64,000 nucleotides of DNA from Microdon myrmicae (taxonomy: Eukaryota; Arthropoda; Insecta; Diptera; Syrphidae), in the NCBI GenBank assembly GCA_963931805.1, contig OZ007497.1, forward strand, positions 63,298,211 through 63,362,210. Direction: 5' to 3'. Of this stretch, positions 57,907 through 64,000 are shown piece after piece (positions within the stretch are counted from its first letter, which is position 1; each line of letters opens with the position of its first letter). A program made the position numbers and the translations under genes. The notes below the pieces were generated by a model that had not been told where the DNA came from, ran no database searches, and saw only the letters and a list, made by a program, of their open reading frames with translations.

Positions 57907-58386
57907 AACCTAAAATCCAATCAAAACCCACAAATACCCAAACATGATCCAAAATTCGCAATACACGAATCAAACATTCGCCCCACGGCGTCAACGAAAA
58001 CCAAAATTCAGAGATCATTATCTCTATCTGAACATGAGAAAAACAAACAGAAAACCAAAAGCAGATACATTCCCACATCTGCGAAATAGTTTTGTAAGAA
58101 TTCAAGAAATTGAATTCCTATCTTATGTAATCGCAACATCTCACTCAAAATACCCAAATATCGAGATTGTTGTACGAAAATGTGTATTTTCGGGATACAA
58201 TTTTCGATTTCTTTTCCTTTATAAAGGCCGCAGTATAACATCATATCTAGTCCCTGGAGGAAGTAGCCCAGGAGAATATCTAAATTGTAAATAGAAGAAT
58301 AGAGGAATCCTGAAAAAATAAAAACCACTTGGAAATAAAATACGTGAATAAACTTGTTTCATTTTAATTTGACTGGTGAGTAAAGC

Positions 58387-59670
58387 TGTGGTACCTCCAC
58401 AAGGAAAAAAAAAACGATCCTTACAGAGTATCACCTGCTCCCACGGAAACCCGATGAGACGAGGACCGTGAAACACAAAACGCGGCAGGACTAAACTTAG
58501 GACGTTGCTCTTCCCTCAAGGTTTGAGGAAGCACGGCGACGCCTCCTTGTAGGACGGTTTTCTCACGATGGGTCTGTGGGTATTTCACTGGTATTATGCC
58601 GGCCTTGGCAAGGTTCACCAAGATTTCCTCACGATAGTTCCGCCGAACACTGTCCTCCAAGGAAACAAAACTCCGCGACGGACCGTCCACAAGAAGTAAA
58701 ACACACAAGCTCTCTGAGATTAACTTTATTACCGGTACTTAATTTGTTTTATGTAAATTAGGAACTGCACTATTACAGAAAATAAATTGTTTCGATCATG
58801 TACACAGTTGTAGACTTTCTTATCACTAATGAAATATAATTTTGGAGTTAGGAGACTTGTGCAAAGAATGCCGCAGCCTAGTTTGTTGTTCACGGTAATA
58901 ATGGACTCCAGGAGACTCAACTCCTTTGCAACACTTTCATCGACTGAACTACTTTGCGCGCGGATCACCTTGTTGGCTCGTGATGCGAGCTCATGGGTGG
59001 TCGAACCGTGGGAATGAAAATTCCTGAAAAAGCATCTTCGGGATAAGTATTTGCAGTTGTCCAAATACTACGTTAGGGATTAGGATACATTTGGGATAAT
59101 TACACAATGATGGTTGTGTTTACAACCATGTTAATTGTGTATTGCAATCCTAGGGAGTCATGGGTCGAATTCCAGTGTGAGTATTTACACTGGCATTGAA
59201 TTCGGCTCTTGGCAGCTAGGCGCGAATTGCGCCGGTGCTTTGAAGATTGCATAAAAGCCGCCGTGAGTACTGGTGCAACATAAAAATCTGTTGCGCACGT
59301 GTGGGACAGTAAATGCAGGCAGACAGGGGTTCTGCTGATTGTTTTTATAATCCACTTCGGTTAACTAGTATGGCAACCGAAATGTTTTCCTTTTAGAACA
59401 ATGCTGAGATGCATTGATGTATGCGGTACTGGCGTACCGAATTTCTTCTAGGGAAATTTATATAACGCGTTAATTGCGTGAATGTCCTTGATGGGCAGAT
59501 GCTTGATGTTGGATGCTATTTGCATAACCGAAAGGTAATGAAATCGGTGGGAGAATGCTTGGGGAAGTTATTGCGCTTGCATGGTAAAATTATGAAATTA
59601 ATGGAGCTTTAGGAGGGAAGATTTTGAGGTAGATTGAAAAGATAGCAGTGGCGTTGGTAGATACGCCACA
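58387..59670 (-). repeat. 3' LTR of the CsRn1-like element (family 3)
   Basis: Minus strand: starts TGTGGCGTATCTACCAACG at 59670, right after the polypurine tract. The other end is probably 58387 (TGTGGTACCTCC on the plus strand), giving about 1.28 kb, similar to other LTRs here; this end is a guess without the partner LTR. A near-perfect GAAA-loop hairpin at 59523-59540 is 130-147 nt in. A larger bulged hairpin lies at 59168-59214. Confidence 0.6.
59523..59540. other. LTR hairpin, family 3
   Basis: CATAACC, loop GAAA, GGTAATG: seven pairs with one A-A mismatch, about 130-147 nt from the minus-strand LTR start. Confidence 0.5.
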
Positions 59671-59690
59671 GTACTCCCCCCCCAGTGACA
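59671..59690 (-). other. Polypurine tract
   Basis: Minus strand reads ACTGGGGGGGAGTAC immediately before the LTR start. It is the expected primer for plus-strand synthesis. The family 1 element has GGCGGAGGAGTAC at the matching place. Confidence 0.8.
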
Positions 59691-59738
59691 TAGTCACGAT
59701 ATTGTTGGTAGGGCGAAGTAGTACTTAGAAGGCTGTAG

Positions 59739-62700
59739 TTAAGTGAGGTTGGCCGTACATGCGCCTTGTGGTGGCGCTCGGGTGCGGCTTCGCGTGAGGG
59801 GGCCGCTATTTCTGTTTGGTATTCCTGCCGTAGAAGGTGAGGGTAGCTCCTCTGTAGCATCGGGGTTTGTGGTGGCCTTTGGGAGGTTAGCCTCCGAGAA
59901 ACACGGTTTCAATCTTTCTACGCTGACTGTGGTTGATCTGCCTTGGATCTCCACTTCGTACACTCGATCGCTGAATCGTTTTAGAATCTTATATGGCCCT
60001 TCGTAGGAGGGATCGAGTGGTTTCTTAACTTTGTCCACCCTGACGAAGACGTGCGTGCAGCTATGCAACTCAGGGTGGATAAACACTCTTTTGGTGCCAT
60101 GTCGGGCTACGGGTTTTGCCCTGATCTTCCGCATCAGGTCGCGGAGGTAGCCTACGCTTTGTAGTTGGTCGTGTGGAGCTTCATTGTCCACAAATAGTTC
60201 GCCTGGCAACACTAGGTTGGTGCCGTAGGTCAGTTCTGCAGCGGATGCGCCCAGATCCTCCTTGATACTTGTCCTCAATCCTAGAAGGACAGTGGGGAGG
60301 GCGTCGAACCATTGCGTGTCGTTATGACACATTAGGGAGGCTTTTAGCGACCTGTGCCAACGCTCTATCATCCCGTTGGATGAAGGGTGGTATGCGGTCG
60401 TACGACTTCTTTGACAGCCCAATAAGTCAGTAAGCTGCTTGAAGATCGTGGCCTCGAACTGTGGACCTCGGTCTGATGTTAACGTTGCTGGTACGCCAAA
60501 ACGTGTGACCCAAGTCGAGTAAAACGCTCTGGCGACACTCTCGGCGGTGACTACCCGTAGTGGCGTTGCTTCTGGCCACCGAGTAAAACGGTCAATCATG
60601 GTGAGGATGTAGGAGAATCCTCTCGAGGGTGTTAAGGGGCCCACAATATCTATGTGGACGTGTGTAAATCGAGCCTCGGGGAGTTTGAATTGCGCTGGCT
60701 CCAACACGTTTTGTCGGCTAATTTTGCAGCGCTGGCATTTAAGGCAGGCACGAGCCCAACTCGTGAGGTCTTTATTCATACGAGGCCATACGAACTTACG
60801 TCGAATGGCTGCAGCGGTTGCACGTCCGCTGGGGTGAGCCGGACCGTGAAAGGTCTCGAATACGCTCCTTCGCAGCTCTCCGGGAATATAGGGCCTGACT
60901 GTTCCCGTGGAGATATCACACCATATCTCGTCTGCGGATTGCTCGAGTGGGAACTTGCGCAGCTGAAGTGCTGTCTCTGCTTTGAGAAGAGACTCGAGCT
61001 GGTTGTCATTCTGCTGTGCTTGAGCTAGGTCGGCGTCGGCGATGGCGGCGCGTAGCTGAATGGTATCGATGCGGGATAAGGCGTCCGCGATAACATTCTG
61101 TTCCCCTGAGATGTGTTTGATCTCAGTGGTGTATTGACCTATCAGGTCGAGCTGCCGTTCCTGGCGTGGGGATGCATTCCCGGACCTCTTCCGGAATGCG
61201 TAGATCAGTGGCTTGTGATCCGTTCTGATTACTAGGGGGCGACCTTCTACCATGTGTCGGAAATACTTTACGGCGCTGTACATAGCGAGTAACTCCCGGT
61301 CGTACGTGCTATATTTCCGCTCGGCCGTATTAAGTTTCCTTGAGAAGAAAACGAGCGGTTCCCAGTTTCCGTTGCATTCTTGCTCCAATACTGCTCCCAT
61401 GGCCGTGTCTGACGCGTCGCATTGGATGGCCAATGGTGCGCCCTCTGCGGGGTAACGGAGTAGGGTAGCATTTGCCAGCTGTGCCTTGGATTGACGGAAT
61501 GCGTTGTCTGCAGCTTCCGTCCAGGCGATTGGGCGCTTGTCGTTCTTCTTTGCCCCCTTTAAGTACTCATTTAAAGGGGCCTGAATGTGTGCGGCGTTTC
61601 GTAGTGTGGGTCGGTAAAAGTTTAGCATACCCAGGAAACGGCGCAGCTCGCGAACGTTGGAGGGACGGGGAAATTGGGTTAGTGCTTCCACTCTGTCTGG
61701 AAGCGGGCGGATGCCTTGGCTGTTGATATGGTAACCCAGGTAGGTAACTTGCTCTTTGGCGAATTGGCATTTTTCTGGGTTTATTACGAGGCCAAATTGT
61801 CTGAGGCGTTCAAGGACCTGTCTGAGGTGTTGGTGATGCTCCGCAAGGTTCCGAGATGCTATTAGTATATCGTCAATATACGCGTAACAGCAATCCAGGC
61901 CGCGTAGTGCCGAATCGATATACCTCTGGAATGTCTGAGCTGCATTCCTGAGGCCAAACGTCATCACCTTGAATTCGAAGAGTCCGAAGGGGGTAATGAC
62001 GGCGGTTTTGGGTACGTCTTCAGGTGCCACCGGAATCTGGTGGTATGCCCTGGTGAGGTCAAGAGTTGAGAAAACTGTACAACCGCGCAACTTGTACGAA
62101 TAGTCGTAAAGATGGGCTATTGGGTACCTATCGGGAACTGTTACTGCGTTCAGCTGTCTATAATCACCGCATGGTCGCCATTCACCGTTGCGTTTTTTGA
62201 CGAGGTGAAGTGGACTTGCCCATGGGCTGACCGAGGGTTGACAGATGCCTCGCTCGAGCATATATTCGAATTCGGCGCGGGCTGCTCGCAATTTTTCGAG
62301 GGCCAGGCGACGTGGGCGCTGGCTCACCGGTGGGCCGCGTGTTTCTATGTGGTGAAACACGCCAGATCTGTGTTGTTGCTGGTTGGAGAGGGGAATTGTT
62401 GAATTGCGAAATTCTTCCAACAGCGCGGGGATTGGGTCTGTAGAATCATCGGGTGGGTCGTTCGCCCCTATAGCTGCTTGCGGGGGGAGACGGGTTGAGA
62501 CGTTGTGACTAACTAACCTCTTGTTGGCAGTGTCTACCAACAGGTTGTGTCTTCCTAATAGGTCAGATCCTATTAGGGGCTCGCTGACATCGGCTATCAC
62601 GAAGTGCCAGGAGATAGGGCGTGGGAGACCCAGATCCAGTTTAAAATTTTTCCGCCCGTAAGTGGCTATGGGGGAGTTGTTCGCAGCGAACAACTGTAGG

Positions 62701-63944
62701 TGGCCCGGCAGTCGGTTGCGCGGGGCGAAAGATCTAGGGATGACGGAAATGTCGGCGCCAGTGTCGACGGTGAAATTAATATTCGATCTAGAGTCCCTGA
62801 TTGTTAAGCGACTTATAATAGGGGTGCCGGCCGTTCGCACTCGAACGAGGTTCTGCGCGGGGGCTGGCCGCGTCCAGCTGCAAGGTTGCCTACAATTTCT
62901 GGCGTTTGCACCGAAACGTCTGTGGTATATGCACCGGGCCTGTGTCTGAGCGCCACTAGGCGTGTTTTGCCTGTTGTCTGGTGCGTTTTCGTTTGTGATT
63001 GGTGCTCCTCTGGGCGTGTTAAACTGCCATTGGGGGTTCCTCGTTTGTGGCCGTTGGTTATTAGAACGGTTTTGGATTGCGCGCTCGACATTTCGCATTT
63101 GGGCCCGCAGATGGTTCAGGTCTCGCTCGAATCTCGAGAGCTTTGTTTGCTGGGTGCGCGGTTGAAATTCCTCACGGGAGGAAATCGTAGCTTGTGTTAC
63201 CTCTCTTGGTGTGGCTTGTGTAAAAGGCGTTACTAGAGAAGTCCGGGGTGCTGTTAGTGATAAGGATTGATGCCGTGTAGGTGAAACGGCGTGTCGGTTA
63301 ATCGCCGTGACCTGGTATGCTGGGGGTTCAGACGGTGGGTCTGAGCTTTCCATAATTGTGTCGGCTAGTTTCGCCAAATGACCCAAACTCTGGTTGGGTT
63401 GTACTATTAATGCCGCGCGAGCATATTGCGGGAGGCACCTCAGGAAATGAGGCCTAATTATGTCGTCCGAAATCTTGGTTCCAGCTATTGAGCGTAAATG
63501 TGTCAGAAAATTGGACGGTCTCATTCCAGTAACATTTGTTTCGCTCGCCAAACGCTGCTGTCTGCTGCTCCTGGGCTCGTCCAGGGCATTTATGAGTGTC
63601 TCTTGCATGTTGCTGTAGGGATTTGGTTCTGTTGACCCAATTATGTGAGCAACATGCGTCCGTTGCGTGTGGTTTAGCACTCGCAACAATTCTACTGCGC
63701 GGACTTCCTCATCGTGCATGTCGGCAACCCTGAAGAAGCGTTCGGCTACGGCGAACCATAGCTCTGGGTCCTTCTCGTCGAAAGGAGGCAAGTGTATGCT
63801 ATGGGAATGCGAGGTGTGCTCGATGCTGGAAGCGTCTACGAACGCTTGATCATCCGAGCACGGCTGGGTCTGCTCTTGCTGAGCTGCCTTAGACCTAGTA
63901 GAGTGGGCCATTTTTTCTATTTGGAAAGAGTGGGTGTTTAGCAA
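59739..63944 (-). CDS. Gag-Pol polyprotein of a CsRn1-like Ty3/gypsy element, intact frame
   Basis: A single open frame of 1401 codons; translation may start at the second Met (MAHSTRSK, residue 12). Gag occupies about residues 40-330 (LPPFDEKDPELWF; FLTHLRSIAGTKISD). An unusual knuckle CIYHRRFGANARNC, then QPC (about 335-355), is as recalled for CsRn1 gags. The aspartic protease has FTVDTGADISVIPR at about 390. The RT has WRPCGDYRQLNAVT and the catalytic YIDDILIA at about 690. RNase H has CDASDTAMGAVL at about 840 and TDHKPLIYAF. The integrase H2C2 zinc domain is at about 1030-1075. The core has HIDIVGPL, TSDRGPQFEA and a YHPSSNGMIERWH block with the catalytic Glu (about 1100-1195). A GPY-type C-terminal motif (YEGPYKILKR) follows. 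All key residues are seen, so this copy may be recently active. The 5' LTR lies beyond the window. Confidence 0.93.
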   Translation of the reverse strand: MLNTHSFQIEKMAHSTRSKAAQQEQTQPCSDDQAFVDASSIEHTSHSHSIHLPPFDEKDPELWFAVAERFFRVADMHDEEVRAVELLRVLNHTQRTHVAHIIGSTEPNPYSNMQETLINALDEPRSSRQQRLASETNVTGMRPSNFLTHLRSIAGTKISDDIIRPHFLRCLPQYARAALIVQPNQSLGHLAKLADTIMESSDPPSEPPAYQVTAINRHAVSPTRHQSLSLTAPRTSLVTPFTQATPREVTQATISSREEFQPRTQQTKLSRFERDLNHLRAQMRNVERAIQNRSNNQRPQTRNPQWQFNTPRGAPITNENAPDNRQNTPSGAQTQARCIYHRRFGANARNCRQPCSWTRPAPAQNLVRVRTAGTPIISRLTIRDSRSNINFTVDTGADISVIPRSFAPRNRLPGHLQLFAANNSPIATYGRKNFKLDLGLPRPISWHFVIADVSEPLIGSDLLGRHNLLVDTANKRLVSHNVSTRLPPQAAIGANDPPDDSTDPIPALLEEFRNSTIPLSNQQQHRSGVFHHIETRGPPVSQRPRRLALEKLRAARAEFEYMLERGICQPSVSPWASPLHLVKKRNGEWRPCGDYRQLNAVTVPDRYPIAHLYDYSYKLRGCTVFSTLDLTRAYHQIPVAPEDVPKTAVITPFGLFEFKVMTFGLRNAAQTFQRYIDSALRGLDCCYAYIDDILIASRNLAEHHQHLRQVLERLRQFGLVINPEKCQFAKEQVTYLGYHINSQGIRPLPDRVEALTQFPRPSNVRELRRFLGMLNFYRPTLRNAAHIQAPLNEYLKGAKKNDKRPIAWTEAADNAFRQSKAQLANATLLRYPAEGAPLAIQCDASDTAMGAVLEQECNGNWEPLVFFSRKLNTAERKYSTYDRELLAMYSAVKYFRHMVEGRPLVIRTDHKPLIYAFRKRSGNASPRQERQLDLIGQYTTEIKHISGEQNVIADALSRIDTIQLRAAIADADLAQAQQNDNQLESLLKAETALQLRKFPLEQSADEIWCDISTGTVRPYIPGELRRSVFETFHGPAHPSGRATAAAIRRKFVWPRMNKDLTSWARACLKCQRCKISRQNVLEPAQFKLPEARFTHVHIDIVGPLTPSRGFSYILTMIDRFTRWPEATPLRVVTAESVARAFYSTWVTRFGVPATLTSDRGPQFEATIFKQLTDLLGCQRSRTTAYHPSSNGMIERWHRSLKASLMCHNDTQWFDALPTVLLGLRTSIKEDLGASAAELTYGTNLVLPGELFVDNEAPHDQLQSVGYLRDLMRKIRAKPVARHGTKRVFIHPELHSCTHVFVRVDKVKKPLDPSYEGPYKILKRFSDRVYEVEIQGRSTTVSVERLKPCFSEANLPKATTNPDATEELPSPSTAGIPNRNSGPLTRSRTRAPPQGACTANLT

Positions 63945-64000
63945 CGGAATAAGAGGAAGAGAAGCGAAGGAATTTAATTGCTTGGTGGGGAGCGGGCAGA
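63945..64000 (-). other. Leader of the gag-pol transcript, cut by the window edge
   Basis: The sequence upstream of the gag-pol start. The primer-binding site and 5' LTR are not included. Confidence 0.6.

Larger units (their letters stand above)
55648..58386 (+). mobile_element. mdg1-like Ty3/gypsy element, internally deleted
   Basis: Order: 5' LTR, tRNA-Leu-type primer site, gag with zinc knuckle, then directly a short pol remnant from the RNase H-integrase linker, then a piece of integrase core. Protease, RT, most of RNase H and the integrase zinc-binding domain are missing. No 3' LTR copy was found before the next LTR at 58387, so the right end is uncertain. Confidence 0.75.

Noticed and set aside
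60652..63236. Plus-strand frames opposite the gag-pol
   Set aside because: Shadows of the intact minus-strand gag-pol frame.

Overview
This is a eukaryotic window made almost entirely of transposable elements and their debris. Nothing bacterial is present, and I found no supportable single-copy host gene, rRNA gene or functional tRNA gene. The element mix points to an insect, probably a dipteran: a Jockey-type LINE, R1-like and RTE-like LINE pieces, Ty3/gypsy LTR elements and a tRNA-Asp-derived SINE. AT-richness, nested insertions and a kilobase-scale satellite suggest heterochromatin or a repeat-rich intergenic region. Clade names rest on motifs read by eye and recalled family features, not on searches.

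Layout. 1-3.7 kb: a Jockey/CR1-like LINE fragment (+) abutting an RTE-like LINE (-). 3.6-6.5 kb: SINE copies in AT-rich DNA. 6.6-8.3 kb: R1-like LINE pieces (-). 8.4-9.9 kb: a solo LTR. 10.4-11.7 kb: an R1-like scrap, an RTE-like 3' end with a (TA)n tail, and a Jockey 3'-UTR scrap. 12.7-12.9 kb: a SINE. 16.5-22.1 kb: an essentially full-length Jockey-like element with a 14-bp target-site duplication (TSD). 22.9-25.0 kb: an LTR split by a terminal-inverted-repeat element. 27.7-29.0 kb: a solo LTR flanked by AGCT. 29.4-30.5 kb: a partial LTR. 31.0-33.7 kb: a second Jockey fragment and a gypsy-like gag-protease remnant hit by a SINE. 34-36 kb: LTR scraps. 36.1-38.9 kb: a deleted LTR retrotransposon flanked by GGTC. 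39.5-45.5 kb: a very long solo LTR flanked by AGAC that holds a 4.5-kb higher-order satellite. 48.6-53.1 kb: two LINE pseudogenes, three SINEs and microsatellites. 55.6-58.4 kb: an internally deleted mdg1-like element. 58.4 kb to the end: a CsRn1-like gypsy element (-) with an intact 1401-codon gag-pol frame, running off the right edge.

The LTR families share a plan: TGTGG/TGTAG start, CCCCACA-type end, 4-bp TSD, a TGGTGACC primer site where an internal region is present, and a perfect or near-perfect hairpin about 130-160 nt from the LTR start. The hairpin keeps its place while its sequence changes, and two families show compensatory base-pair changes.

The strongest candidates for something undescribed are (1) the satellite, built from 26-bp, 86-bp and about 1,027-bp tiers and apparently expanded inside a solo LTR, and (2) the positionally conserved LTR hairpin. 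The SINE, active enough to leave perfect 11-12-bp TSDs in six copies, is a good third.
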